Source: Natrialbaceae archaeon AArc-T1-2
GTDB taxonomy: Archaea; Halobacteriota; Halobacteria; Halobacteriales; Natrialbaceae
DNA length: 64,000 nt
Reading direction: 5' to 3'
NCBI RefSeq assembly: GCF_030273315.1
Contig: NZ_CP127174.1
Location: forward strand, 1,178,001-1,242,000
In this document: in pieces, positions 8,559 through 21,638 of the stretch
Layout of the letters: every line of letters starts with the position of its first letter
Numbering within the stretch: position 1 is the stretch's first letter
Notes under the pieces: model-generated
What the model was told of the DNA's origin: nothing
Databases searched by the model: none
What the model saw: only the letters and a program-made list of their open reading frames with translations
Position numbers and translations under genes: made by a program

Positions 8559-8680
8559 TGGAGGCGGCGAACCAGCGTTTCCAGAGGGTCTCCCACTCCA
8601 GTACTTGCCGGAACGCTGGCGGGCTTATCTTCCGTGTTCGAGATGGGTACGGGAGCGCCCCGCCGCTGTGGCCGCCCGAA
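8559..8680 (-). rRNA. rrf: 5S ribosomal RNA
   Basis: The minus strand holds the conserved 5S core CCCGTACCCATCTCGAACAC, then GGAAGATAAGCCCGCCAGCG and AGTACTGGAGTG. The ends GGGCGGC and GCCGCCT can form the terminal stem. The length is about 122 nt; ends are set by comparison with known haloarchaeal 5S and may be off by a few bases. Confidence 0.93.
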
Positions 8681-8737
8681 CGCCGATCGACGGAATCGAA
8701 CCGTCGCCACTCCAGTATCGGTCTCTCTCCGCCACAA

Positions 8738-8785
8738 CCGTGTCGTACGTGTAGTCCAGTCTGCGCCTGGACCCGTTTCCGGGTC
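8738..8785 (-). repeat. 3' arm of the 23S rRNA processing stem
   Basis: This 48-nt segment just past the 23S 3' end is the inverted partner of 11775-11821 just before its 5' end. Shared blocks include ACGGGTCCAG and TGGACTACACGTAC. The two arms bring the ends of 23S together in the precursor. The imperfect centre fits a bulge-helix-bulge site cut by archaeal splicing endonuclease. Confidence 0.8.
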
Positions 8786-8800
8786 ATGATCCATGCGGTA

Positions 8801-11733
<2,933 letters not shown>

Positions 11734-11774
11734 TTCGACGGATCGGCGTTGCGACGAAGTCGCAACGATGTAGT

Positions 11775-11821
11775 GACCCGGGAACGGGTCCAGTGGACGC
11801 CTGGACTACACGTACACACGG
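11775..11821 (-). repeat. 5' arm of the 23S rRNA processing stem
   Basis: This is the inverted partner of 8738-8785; see that entry. The mismatched core (CAGTGGACGCCTGG here against CAGGCGCAGACTGG in the other arm's complement) is where the bulge-helix-bulge cut sites would be. Confidence 0.8.
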
Positions 11822-11963
11822 TCTCATCCGCACGCCAGTAGACAGCTGGCCTGCATTAACCCTTCCCACCCGCGTTTACACGGGGTGGTGCATCGGTTCT
11901 GTCGTACCCAATCGTCGCGCCGTCTCCCACTTAAGGGGAGCGATTCGACGACGGGCCGAGACA

Positions 11964-12035
11964 TGGACCCACTGGGAGTCGAACCCGGGGCGACCGCCGT
12001 CGGCGGCGGTCGCCCTTCCAGTCAGGTATGGGTCC
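11964..12035 (-). pseudogene. Degenerate tRNA-Ala in the 16S-23S spacer
   Basis: The spacer holds a 72-nt tRNA-shaped sequence where tRNA-Ala(UGC) is expected. The acceptor stem GGACCCA/TGGGTCC is perfect with discriminator A. U8-A9, a D-arm with CTGGA and a T-arm GGGTTCGACTCCC are present, with one C-A mismatch in the T stem. The anticodon arm is replaced by a 24-nt GC hairpin (10-bp stem, CCGA loop) that leaves no 7-nt anticodon loop. The 3' half matches typical haloarchaeal tRNA-Ala. It cannot decode as drawn; it may survive as a processing element. A functional tRNA-Ala must lie elsewhere. Confidence 0.75.
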
Positions 12036-12075
12036 AGCCCGCTCGCGTTCTCGTACAGAGCGAGCGGGAACGAGG

Positions 12076-12142
12076 TGTGAGCCCTGGTAGTTCAAAGGTG
12101 CCCGATCGGCCTACGGGTGGGCGATCGAACGTGGTGGTGTGG
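12076..12142 (-). repeat. 3' arm of the 16S rRNA processing stem
   Basis: This segment downstream of 16S is the inverted partner of 13722-13789 in the leader. Shared blocks include TGTGAGCC, TGGTAGTTC, GCCCGATCGG and GAACGTGG. Together they form the precursor helix around 16S with a bulge-helix-bulge-like centre. Confidence 0.8.
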
Positions 12143-12192
12143 CACAACGGGCCACGAGTGGTGGGCTGGGGCGACGCCCCAGTCCCGGGCTG

Positions 12193-13662
<1,470 letters not shown>

Positions 13663-13721
13663 GCTATCTCCCCGTGAAGGGGAGGGTTTGGCGGTGAATG
13701 TAGATACACACTCACACAAAT

Positions 13722-13789
13722 GGTCCACGTTCGGTGATCGACCCACGATCGCGAACCGATCGGGCGTCACCGAACTACCAAGGCTCACA
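13722..13789 (-). repeat. 5' arm of the 16S rRNA processing stem
   Basis: This is the leader segment complementary to 12076-12142; see that entry. It lies 60-127 nt upstream of mature 16S. Confidence 0.8.
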
Positions 13790-13859
13790 TCAGATCCCAT
13801 CTGTACGGAAGACCGCAGGGGTAGGATCCTCATTTCCTTCGGACGTAATCGTACGCTTC

Positions 13860-14190
13860 GAGGAGTACTTAACCCCTTCGAAGCGCACCGTCCGTGCCGA
13901 CGGGGCTGATGCCCCGTCGATCACGCATCGTTGCGTTTTCATCCCAACGCCCTCGAACACTTAAGGGCATCGGATCATCCACCACCTGGAAGTCGGCCCA
14001 GGTGACGGGATCGCGTATCCGGTCGAAATTGCCCTGGGTATATAAGGGCGTCGTCTCCGTCCAACCGGGTCGTGCTCGAGTCGGCGTGGAATGCGTTTCC
14101 TACCTCCGCACCGGGAACGGTCGGAGGACGTGACGATCGTCGCCACGTTGTGTGCATTCGGTTCGAGGTGGGGTGGATATATAAAGCCGT
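13860..14190 (-). promoter_or_regulatory. Tandem rRNA promoters (four TATA-like boxes)
   Basis: Reading toward 16S on the minus strand there are four TATA-like elements: TTTATATAT (14177-14185), CTTATATA (14038-14045), CTTAAGTG (13958-13965) and GGTTAAGTA (13866-13874). Three have a TTCGA-type motif (TTCGACGG, TTCGAGGG, TTCGAAGG) within about 10 nt, and the other has TTTCGACC just downstream. Multiple tandem promoters are known for haloarchaeal rRNA operons. The stretch 13790-14403 contains no credible gene besides this leader. Confidence 0.75.
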
Positions 14191-14403
14191 CGAACGAATC
14201 CATCATCGGATCCCGGTACCATGGGACGATTCTCCACGTGGGATGCCGTCTCGAGCACTGATAAAGCCGCGACGGCCGTCGACGCGGTCCGTCGCGCACG
14301 GGCCGCGACGCTGCCGATTTCCCAAACGGAAATACGCCGAGTTGCAAACGCTGGCAGTGGCCGGCCAAACTGGTTTTTCCTGCCGTCGGGTACGTCGTGT
14401 TCG

Positions 14404-14559
14404 ATGGTAACCGATCCAGTGTGCGGGCGTGACGTGAATCCGAACGAAACCGAAATCCAGTCCGAACGCGACGGAGAGATGTACTACTTCTGTTCGATCG
14501 ATTGCCGGGAAGCGTTCGGGCAGGAGCCAGAACGGTATACGAACGGACAAAACGGGTGA
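14404..14559 (+). CDS. YHS-domain mini-protein
   Basis: This is 51 residues: MVTDPVCGRDVNPNETE, then GEMYYFCSIDCREAFGQEP. This is the YHS/TRASH-type metal-binding fold with Cys in DPVCG and the C-x3-C pair FCSIDC. Such domains bind heavy metals and often accompany copper ATPases, but no such partner is adjacent. The longer frame upstream runs into the rRNA promoter region and has no family sequence, so I start at 14404. Confidence 0.85.
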   Translation: MVTDPVCGRDVNPNETEIQSERDGEMYYFCSIDCREAFGQEPERYTNGQNG

Positions 14560-14698
14560 CCGGCAACGACGGCTGTGAGTCGTGTACAACTTACAGCCGG
14601 TGGGGTACTGTTCTCGGCAACGCAGTCAGCTCTGAGATGGCTGTGGTGTTTCTCGCCATCGATGGCTCTAAATCAACCGCGTGAAAAGTAGCGCACGA

Positions 14699-15076
14699 AT
14701 GGTCCGGGACTCGATCGCTTCGGAGTCGGCACCGTCGGCGGCGGAGATCTGCTCCGCGCTCGACGATCCCGACTGTCGGGAGATCATCCGGAATCTCGAC
14801 GAACCAATGACTGCCGCTGAACTCACCTCACACTGTGACATTCCACAATCGACACTGTATCGGAAGCTCGAGTTACTGACCGACGCGACGCTGCTCGAGG
14901 AGTCGACCGAGATCCGAAAGGACGGCCACCACGCGAGCAAGTACGCGGTCGCCTTCGAGGAGGTGACGATCGTTCTCGAGGACGATCAGTCGCTCGCAGT
15001 CAAGATCGAACGGCCGGCCCGGACGGCAGAGGAACGGCTCGCAGAGCTGTGGTCTGAGGTGCGAAAGGAAACATGA
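14699..15076 (+). CDS. Winged helix-turn-helix transcriptional regulator
   Basis: This 125-residue protein resembles ArsR-type haloarchaeal regulators. It has EICSALDDPDCREIIRNL, then MTAAELTSHCDIPQSTLYRK as the HTH recognition part, and the wing with HASKYAVAFEEVTIVL. The ATG at 14699 is preferred; an in-frame GTG at 14681 is the alternative. Its stop overlaps the start of the next gene by ATGA, so the two are translationally coupled. This pair (HTH plus three-helix membrane protein) recurs in haloarchaea. Target genes are unknown. Confidence 0.85.
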   Translation: MVRDSIASESAPSAAEICSALDDPDCREIIRNLDEPMTAAELTSHCDIPQSTLYRKLELLTDATLLEESTEIRKDGHHASKYAVAFEEVTIVLEDDQSLAVKIERPARTAEERLAELWSEVRKET

Positions 15077-15366
15077 GTCCAGACACCATCGGAATGGAAG
15101 CCGCGATCGCTCTGACCGTCGTGAAGACGCTCGTGTTGATCGTCGGCGGAATCATCACCTACTTCTCGTTCAAGGCGTATCGGCGGACACGACAGCGAGC
15201 GCTCGGGTATCTGGCGACGGGCTTTGGGATCGTCACGCTCGGACTGGTGATTGCGGGATTCGCCCACGAGTTGCTCAACGTGCCGCTTGCAATCGGGATC
15301 CTGATCGAGAGTCTGCTCGTGCTCGTCGGCTTCGTCATCATCGCATACTCGCTGTACGTACAGTAA
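15073..15366 (+). CDS. Small membrane protein, DUF7521 type
   Basis: This 97-residue protein has three hydrophobic helices (about 8-30, 44-66, 70-95) with a basic KAYRRTRQRAL loop between the first two. It fits the haloarchaeal DUF7521 family, whose members lie directly behind an HTH regulator as here (4-nt overlap). The function is unknown; a membrane partner or target of the regulator is inferred. Confidence 0.8.
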   Translation: MSPDTIGMEAAIALTVVKTLVLIVGGIITYFSFKAYRRTRQRALGYLATGFGIVTLGLVIAGFAHELLNVPLAIGILIESLLVLVGFVIIAYSLYVQ

Positions 15367-15417
15367 TCGATCGGCCGTCGATCACGGGTCTCGGTTCGGC
15401 GCCGCCTCACCCTGCCC

Positions 15418-16878
15418 TTAGCGATTCAGCGTGTGAATCGCTCGACCGAGGGCGTTCTCTGCGGCTTCCATCACCGACTCCGAGAGTGTGGGATGGGTGT
15501 GAACGGTGGCAGCGACGTCCTCGAGGGTCGCACCGAGTTCGATCGCGAGCCCGAGTTCGGCGATCAGTTCCGACGCCTCGGGGCCGACGATCTGGGCACC
15601 GAGGACGAAGCCGTCGTCCGCCTCGGCGACGATCCTGACGAATCCGTCAGTGTGACCGGTCGTCAAGGCGCGGCCGCTGGCTCGGAACGGGAACTCGCCG
15701 ACGACGGTCTCGAAGCCCTGCTCGGTGGCCTCGGTTTCGGTCATTCCGACGGTGCCGATCTCGGGCTCGGTGAAGACCGCGGCGGGCATCGCCTGGTGGT
15801 CGAGCGCCGCGGGTTCGCCGGCGATCACCGCCGCGGCGACCTGGCCCTCGACCATGCCGGTGTGAGCGAGCATCGGCTCGCCGGCGACGTCACCGACGGC
15901 GTAGATATCGTCGACGTTCGTCCGCGTGCGGTCGTCGACCTCGATGAAGCCGCGGTCGTCGGTCTCGACGCCAACGGTCTCGAGGTCGAGCGTGTCAGAG
16001 ACCGGTTCGCGACCGACGGCGACGAGAACCTTCTCGGCGTCGACCTCGAGCGAGTCGGTCTCGGCGTCGAGTTCACCGCCGTCGGCTGCGGTCTCCTCGG
16101 CAGGATCGGCGACGACGCGGATGCCGTCGTCTCGTTCGTGCCAGCTCGAGGCGGTGTAGCCGAACTGGAAGTCGACGCCGAGTTCCTCGGCGCGGTTTCT
16201 GACCGGTCGCGCGAGGTCGTCGTCGTAGCCGGGCAGGACGTCCTCGAGCATCTCGACGACGGTGACGTCGGTGCCGAGTTTGGCGAAGACGCCGGCGAGT
16301 TCCATCCCGATGTAGCCTGCACCGACGACGACGAGCGAGTCGGGAACCGACTCGAGTGCGAGTGCCTGTTTGGAATCGAGGACCGGATCGTCGGCGAAAT
16401 CGAAGTTCGGAATCTCGATCGGACGCGAGCCCGTCGCGACGATCGCGTGTTCGAACGAGAGCGTTTCGCTGCCCTGGCCGTCGCCGTCGTGAGAGAGCCG
16501 GACGGTGTCCTCGCCGGCGAAGCGTGCGGTTCCCTCGAGCAGGGAGACGCCGTTTGCCTTGCAGAGTTTCTCGACGCCGGAGGTGAGCTGGGAGACGACG
16601 TCGTCTTTCCAGCCGACCATTCCCGCGAGGTCGACGGCGGGATCGGCGTGGATCCCCATCTCCTCGGCGGTGGCGGCCTCGTGGGCGACGTTCGTGGCGG
16701 AGATCAACGCCTTCGAGGGGATACAGCCGTGGTTCAGGCAGGTCCCGCCGTAGGCGTCCTTTTCGACGAGCGTGACGTCCAGATCGAGCTGGCCGGCACG
16801 GATCGCGGCGGCGTAGCCTGCAGGCCCCGCACCGATTACCAGTACGTCAGTTCCAGTCGTAACGTCCCCGACGACCAT
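15418..16878 (-). CDS. lpdA: Dihydrolipoyl dehydrogenase (E3)
   Basis: This 486-residue FAD/NAD flavoprotein reoxidises dihydrolipoamide of the 2-oxoacid dehydrogenase complex. Visible are the FAD motif VIGAGPAGYAAAI, the redox disulfide GGTCLNHGCIPSK (Cys47/Cys52), the NAD motif VVVGAGYIGMELAGVF, the TNVDDIYAVGDVAGEPMLAH FAD-site motif and the C-terminal HTHPTLSE base. It is the last gene of the E1alpha-E1beta-E2-E3 cluster, about 96 nt after E2. Haloarchaea normally oxidise pyruvate by ferredoxin enzymes, so this complex may act on other 2-oxoacids. Confidence 0.95.
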   Translation of the reverse strand: MVVGDVTTGTDVLVIGAGPAGYAAAIRAGQLDLDVTLVEKDAYGGTCLNHGCIPSKALISATNVAHEAATAEEMGIHADPAVDLAGMVGWKDDVVSQLTSGVEKLCKANGVSLLEGTARFAGEDTVRLSHDGDGQGSETLSFEHAIVATGSRPIEIPNFDFADDPVLDSKQALALESVPDSLVVVGAGYIGMELAGVFAKLGTDVTVVEMLEDVLPGYDDDLARPVRNRAEELGVDFQFGYTASSWHERDDGIRVVADPAEETAADGGELDAETDSLEVDAEKVLVAVGREPVSDTLDLETVGVETDDRGFIEVDDRTRTNVDDIYAVGDVAGEPMLAHTGMVEGQVAAAVIAGEPAALDHQAMPAAVFTEPEIGTVGMTETEATEQGFETVVGEFPFRASGRALTTGHTDGFVRIVAEADDGFVLGAQIVGPEASELIAELGLAIELGATLEDVAATVHTHPTLSESVMEAAENALGRAIHTLNR

Positions 16879-16974
16879 ACTCGTCTTTCGCCGAGCCGAC
16901 GTATAAGTACCCTCCTCCAGCCGTCGGGCGTGTCGGTGAACACGAACGTTACGAGCGGGTTCGAAACCCGAACG

Positions 16975-18492
16975 TCACTGCAACAGGAGCAGTTCGGGGT
17001 CCTCGAGGTACGCCATCACCGCGTTGGTAAAGCGTGCGCCGACCGCGCCGTCGATCAGCCGGTGGTCGAACGACAGCGACAGCGTCATCACCGACCGGGG
17101 CTCGATCGACTCGGTCCCATCCTCGTCGGTGACGACGCGGGGTTTGCGTTTGATCTCGCCGATCGCGAGGATGCCCGACTCGGGGTAGTTGAGAATCGGC
17201 GTGGCGTACTCGCCGCCGATGCCGCCGACGTTCGTCACCGTGAACGTCGAGCCCTGCAGTTCCTCGGGGGAGATCGTTCGCTCGCGGGCTTTCTCGACGA
17301 GTTCGTTCATCTCCGAGGCGAGCTGGAGCAGCCCCTTCCGGTCGACGTCCTCGACGACGGGCACCATCAACCCGACGTCGGTCGCGGTCGCGACGCCGAC
17401 GTTGTAGTAGTCGCGGTAGACGATCTCCTCGGCGTCGTCGTCGAGCACGGCGTTCATCTCGGGAAACTCCGCTAACGCGGCGACCACCGCCTTCATGATA
17501 AACGGCATGTACGTCAGGGTGATTCCCTGCTCGTCGGCCCTCGCGGCGAGGCGCTCTCGAGTCGCGACGAGGTCGGTGACGTCGACTTCGTCGTGGTGGG
17601 TGACGTGTGGGGCAGAGTACTTCGACTCGACCATCGCGTCGGCGATCCGCTTGCGGACGCCACGAAACGGCTCGCGTCGTTCCCCACGCTCTGTGTCGGC
17701 CGCCGCCTCGAGAGCCTCGACGTCCGCCTCCTGAGCCTGCTTCTGGGCGTCGGCGTACGCCATCACCGCCTCCGGCGTGACGAACGGTTCGCCGTCGCGT
17801 TCCTCGGCCGCCGGGACGGCGTCGATGTCGACGCCTGCTTCCTCGGCGATCCGACGCGTCGCCGGCGCGGCGAGGGTCCGATCGCGGTCAGCCGACTCGA
17901 GCGTCGGTTGCTGGCCGGTCTCGTTCTCGTCCGTCGCCGGTTCGTCGGTCGGTGCGGGCTCGGGCTCGGATTCGTGTTCGAGTTCTGACTCGCCGTCGTC
18001 GGCCGCCGTCGCTGGCTCCGCACTCGCGTCGACGGCTGCACGAACGTCTCCCTCCGTGATCCGGCCGCCGGGGCCGCTGCCCTCGAGCGTCGCGAGGTCG
18101 ACGCCCTCCTCGCGAGCCAGTCTTCGAACGCGCGGGGGCGCGAAGACGCGTCCGCCGGGCGTGGTGACCCCCCCGGTCTCGTCGTCGGCTTCGTCGGAGC
18201 GTTCCTCGGCGTCGGCCTCGACCGCCTCGTCGGCGTCGCCTTCGGCCTCCCCGTCGGCGACGTCGTAGGTGACGAACAGGTCGCCGACGGGGACGACGTC
18301 GCCTTCCGCCCAGTGGAGTTCCTGGACGGTACCGTCGACGGGCGAGGGAACCTCGACGAGTGCCTTGTCGGTCTCGACCTCGGCGACGGGCTGGTCTTCG
18401 CTCACCACCTCGCCCTCGGCGACGAGCCAGGAGACCAGTTCGCCCTCGGCGACGCCCTCACCGACGTCGGGGAGGTGAAACTCACGAACCAT
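16975..18492 (-). CDS. pdhC: Dihydrolipoamide acyltransferase (E2)
   Basis: This 505-residue E2 has a lipoyl domain with Lys43 in ETDKALVEV, an acidic linker, and a subunit-binding domain (about 118-154, APPRVRRLAREEGVDL). A second such motif (about 207-247, ATRRIAEEAGVDIDAV) follows, then the catalytic domain ending with SFDHRLIDG (His477, Asp481 of the acyltransferase site). The two binding-domain motifs are unusual compared with the common single one. The gene starts within the stop of E1beta (TGATG overlap). Its product is the core of the complex, and LipA (47.1 kb) would supply the lipoyl group. Confidence 0.93.
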   Translation of the reverse strand: MVREFHLPDVGEGVAEGELVSWLVAEGEVVSEDQPVAEVETDKALVEVPSPVDGTVQELHWAEGDVVPVGDLFVTYDVADGEAEGDADEAVEADAEERSDEADDETGGVTTPGGRVFAPPRVRRLAREEGVDLATLEGSGPGGRITEGDVRAAVDASAEPATAADDGESELEHESEPEPAPTDEPATDENETGQQPTLESADRDRTLAAPATRRIAEEAGVDIDAVPAAEERDGEPFVTPEAVMAYADAQKQAQEADVEALEAAADTERGERREPFRGVRKRIADAMVESKYSAPHVTHHDEVDVTDLVATRERLAARADEQGITLTYMPFIMKAVVAALAEFPEMNAVLDDDAEEIVYRDYYNVGVATATDVGLMVPVVEDVDRKGLLQLASEMNELVEKARERTISPEELQGSTFTVTNVGGIGGEYATPILNYPESGILAIGEIKRKPRVVTDEDGTESIEPRSVMTLSLSFDHRLIDGAVGARFTNAVMAYLEDPELLLLQ

Positions 18493-19478
18493 CAGAAGTT
18501 CACCGCCTCGCGGATGCCGTCTTTGATGCGGGCCGGCTCGGGCAGGTAGTAGTCTTCGAGTGCGTACAGCGGGAACGGCGTGTCGAAGCCGGTGATACGT
18601 TTGACCGGGGCCTCCTGGTACAGCAGGGCCTCCTCCTGGATTGTCGCGGTAATCTCGCCGGCGAGCCCGCCGGTCTTGGGGGCCTCGTGGACGACTGCGG
18701 CACGACCGGTCTTTTTGAACGAGTCGACGATGGCGTCGGTGTCAAGCGGCGACAGTGTCCGGAGATCGACGACCTCGACGTCGATTTCGCCCGCGAGGTC
18801 GTCGGCAGCCGAAAGCGTCGGCCGGGTCATCGCTCCCCAGGTGAACACCGAGACGTCCGCGCCTTCGCGTCTGACCGCGGCCTCGCCGAGGGGAATCTCG
18901 TAGGACTCGCTCGGGACCTCTTCGCGGAACGCCCGGTAGATGAGCTTGGGCTCGAGAAAGACCACCGGGTCCGGATCGCGGATCGCGCTCGTCAACAACC
19001 CCTTCGTGTCGGACGGCGTCGAGGGGACGACGACCTTGAGGCCGGGCTGGTGGACGAAGAAGGCCTCCGTCGACTCGGAGTGGTGTTCGGGCGCGCGGAT
19101 GCCACCGCCGTAGGGGGCGCGGACGACCATCGGACAGGTGTATCGTCCGCGCGAGCGCGTCCGCAGCCGGGCCGCGTGCGAGACGAGCTGGTCGAACGCG
19201 GGGTAGATAAAGCCCATGAACTGGATTTCCGGGACCGGCCGGAGGCCGTAGGCGGCCATCCCGATCGCGGTGCCGACGATGCCGGACTCGGCGAGTGGCG
19301 TGTCGATCACTCGCTCCTCGCCGAACTCCTCGTAGAGACCCTCCGTCGCCCGGAAGACGCCGCCGTTTTTCCCGACGTCCTCGCCCATCACGAGGACGTC
19401 CTCGTCACGTTCCATCTCTGCGTGGAGTCCGTCCCGAACCGCTTGTACGAGCGTGAGGTTTTCCGTATCCGTAGCCAT
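18492..19478 (-). CDS. pdhB: 2-oxoacid dehydrogenase E1 beta subunit
   Basis: This is 328 residues starting at MATDTENLTLVQAV; the frame extends upstream but that part is antisense-like Arg/Ser-rich noise inside E1alpha. It has the transketolase-like pyrimidine-binding domain (DVLVMGEDVGKNGGVFRATE) and the C-terminal domain with EVVDLRTLSPLDTDAIVDS. With E1alpha it forms the ThDP-dependent heterotetramer that decarboxylates the 2-oxoacid. The gene is 4 nt downstream of E1alpha and overlaps E2 by one base. Confidence 0.94.
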   Translation of the reverse strand: MATDTENLTLVQAVRDGLHAEMERDEDVLVMGEDVGKNGGVFRATEGLYEEFGEERVIDTPLAESGIVGTAIGMAAYGLRPVPEIQFMGFIYPAFDQLVSHAARLRTRSRGRYTCPMVVRAPYGGGIRAPEHHSESTEAFFVHQPGLKVVVPSTPSDTKGLLTSAIRDPDPVVFLEPKLIYRAFREEVPSESYEIPLGEAAVRREGADVSVFTWGAMTRPTLSAADDLAGEIDVEVVDLRTLSPLDTDAIVDSFKKTGRAAVVHEAPKTGGLAGEITATIQEEALLYQEAPVKRITGFDTPFPLYALEDYYLPEPARIKDGIREAVNF

Positions 19479-19482
19479 GATC

Positions 19483-20595
19483 TTACTCCTCGAGGAGGGC
19501 GTCGTCGCCGTGTCGTTCGCGCACCGATTCGAACCACTCGAGTTGTTGCTGTAACCGTTTGGGCATCCCCTCGTAGACGTGTGCGAAGATCTCCTCGGGG
19601 ACGGGCCGTGTGGAGGCTTCCGCCTCGTCGATCGCGTCGGCGACTGCCTCCTCGACGCGGCGTTCGATCGCGTCGACGCGTTCGTCCTCGAGTATCCCGT
19701 TCGACCGCAGGAACGTCTCCAGCCGTGGGATCGGGTCTTTCTGCTTCCAGCGTTCGACCTCCTCGTCGTCGCGATATACCGACGGATCGTCCGCAGTGGT
19801 GTGAGCGCCGAAGCGATACTGGACGGCCTCGATGAGCGTCGGTCGAAGCTCGTCCTCGTCGGGATCTTTGGCCTTTGCGATGGCGTCGCGAGTGACCTGA
19901 TAGACCGCAAGTGGGTCCATCCCGTCGACCTGCACGCCCTCGAAGCCGTAGGCGGTCGCCTTCTGGGCTAAGGTCTCACTCGCCGTCTGGCGTTCCCGGG
20001 GAACCGAGATCGCCCACTGGTTGTTGTTACAGAAAAAGACCGCCGGTACGTCGAAGACGCCGGCGAAATTAAGCCCCTCGTGGAAGTCGCCTTCGCTCGT
20101 CGCGCCGTCGCCGAAGTAACAGAGGAAGGCGGTGTCGTCCTCGTCTTTGAGTTTCGACGCCCAGGCGGCACCCGTCGCGTGTGGAATCTGGGTCGCGATC
20201 GGCACCGCGACGGTGAAGACGTTCGCGTCCTCGGGGATCAGGTTCCCGTCCTCGTGGCCCATCCAATACAGAAGCGTTCGCTTCAGCGACATTCCGCGCA
20301 CGAGCGCAGCCCCGTGTTCGCGGTAGCTAGGGAAGATCCAGTCGCTGTCCTCGAGTGCGTGGGCGCTGCCGATCTGGGCACCTTCCTGTCCCGACAGCGG
20401 CGGATACGTCCCCATCCGGCCCTGACGCTGGAGACTTACCGCGCGCTGATCGAAGTGTCTGGCCAGGCGCATCTGTTCGTACATCTCGACTAACTCGTCC
20501 TCCGAGAGGTCCGGCACCGCCGCTCCCTCGAGGACGCGACCGGCGTCGTCGAGTACCTGCACCCGATCGTGGGGATCGCGCTGTAACGTACTCAC
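19483..20595 (-). CDS. pdhA: 2-oxoacid dehydrogenase E1 alpha subunit
   Basis: This is 370 residues starting at GTG 20595 ([13 protein letters not shown]); a GTG at 20607 is an alternative. The ThDP-binding [20 protein letters not shown]...NNN motif and the phosphorylation-loop region [16 protein letters not shown] are intact. It is the first gene of the complex operon. The promoter should lie in 20596-20700, an AT-richer stretch. Substrate specificity (pyruvate or branched-chain) cannot be settled from sequence; the family also includes bkd-type enzymes. Confidence 0.93.
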   Translation of the reverse strand: MSTLQRDPHDRVQVLDDAGRVLEGAAVPDLSEDELVEMYEQMRLARHFDQRAVSLQRQGRMGTYPPLSGQEGAQIGSAHALEDSDWIFPSYREHGAALVRGMSLKRTLLYWMGHEDGNLIPEDANVFTVAVPIATQIPHATGAAWASKLKDEDDTAFLCYFGDGATSEGDFHEGLNFAGVFDVPAVFFCNNNQWAISVPRERQTASETLAQKATAYGFEGVQVDGMDPLAVYQVTRDAIAKAKDPDEDELRPTLIEAVQYRFGAHTTADDPSVYRDDEEVERWKQKDPIPRLETFLRSNGILEDERVDAIERRVEEAVADAIDEAEASTRPVPEEIFAHVYEGMPKRLQQQLEWFESVRERHGDDALLEE

Positions 20596-20831
20596 GGATA
20601 GCGGCACCTGTGCATACCCACCTATCTATCGCCTGCGTTATAGGAGTTTCGTAAATACGTTGCTATCAAAGTTATTCTCGCATATACGACGAAGAGTGGA
20701 ACCACTATGAGTTATAATCACCCACTCGTTTCTGCAACAAGTTTATCAAAGGACGTGTGAACAGTTCTTTCTTCGGGCGATGGCGCGAGTGAACGTGCGT
20801 GCGATTCGATCAGTTCTAGGCGGGATCGACC

Positions 20832-21638
20832 CTAGGCGGGATCGATCGGTGCTGGCGCGACAGCGTCGTGACCGCCGAGGAACTCCCGGACGCGTTCGGT
20901 CTCCGGTCGTTCGAAGAACGACTCGGCGTCGTTCGCCTCGACGACCTCGCCGAGATAGAGGAAGACGACGTCGTCGGCGAGCGCTCTCGCTTGGCTCATG
21001 CTGTGTGTAACCATGACGATCGTGTACTCCGATTTGAGCGACTCGAGGGTCTCTTCGACGGTCTCGGCCGAGACCGGATCGAGCGCAGAGGTCACCTCGT
21101 CACACAGCAAGACGTCCGGTTCGACGGCCAGCGACCGGGCGAGACAGAGCCGCTGGATCTGTCCCCGGGAGAGTTGTGCGCCGGGGGTCTCGAGTCGGTC
21201 CGCGACCTCCTCCCAGAGATCGACTTTTCGCAGGGATTGCTCGACGCGCTCGTCGAGTTCGGCGGTGGAGAGGTCGCCGTGGAGTCGCGGGCCGTAGGCG
21301 ACGTTGTCGTAGATCGACATCGGCAACGGCGTCGGCTCCTGGGGGACGTAGCTGACCCGCCGGCGAATCTCCGGCAGCGGCTCGTCGGTGTCGTAAAGCG
21401 GCTGATCGCCGATGTAAACCTCTCCCGAGATGTCGACGGCGGTGTTGATCTCGTGAAGCCGGTTCAACGACTTAAGCAGCGTCGACTTGCCACAGCCCGA
21501 GGGACCGATGATGGTCGTCAGGCGGTTCTCGGCGAACGAGACGTCGACGCCTGCAAGCGCCTCGACGTCGCGAGCGCCGGTGTAGGTCAGTGCGAAGTGT
21601 TCCGTTCGGATCGCGTTGGTCTCTCGTGGTGTCGTCAT
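20832..21638 (-). CDS. pstB: Phosphate ABC transporter ATP-binding protein
   Basis: This 268-residue ABC ATPase has Walker A GPSGCGKSTLLKSLNRLHE, Q-loop SYVPQEPTPLPMSIYDN, signature LSRGQIQRLCLARSLA, Walker B VLLCDEVTSALDP and switch His in VMVTHSMSQ. The NRLHEINT segment after Walker A is typical of PstB. The stop lies at the end of the pst operon. No phoU follows: the next gene is the oxoacid dehydrogenase E1alpha. Its start overlaps the end of pstA by 4 nt. Confidence 0.93.
   Translation of the reverse strand: MTTPRETNAIRTEHFALTYTGARDVEALAGVDVSFAENRLTTIIGPSGCGKSTLLKSLNRLHEINTAVDISGEVYIGDQPLYDTDEPLPEIRRRVSYVPQEPTPLPMSIYDNVAYGPRLHGDLSTAELDERVEQSLRKVDLWEEVADRLETPGAQLSRGQIQRLCLARSLAVEPDVLLCDEVTSALDPVSAETVEETLESLKSEYTIVMVTHSMSQARALADDVVFLYLGEVVEANDAESFFERPETERVREFLGGHDAVAPAPIDPA

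Noticed and set aside
14221-14403. N-terminal extension of the YHS gene
   Set aside because: It abuts the rRNA promoter region and has no YHS family sequence; the ATG at 14404 gives the normal size.
15433-17475. 680-residue plus-strand frame opposite lpdA and E2
   Set aside because: It is the antisense shadow of two genes with full catalytic motifs; its translation is repetitive Asp/Gly/Val-rich with no family sequence.
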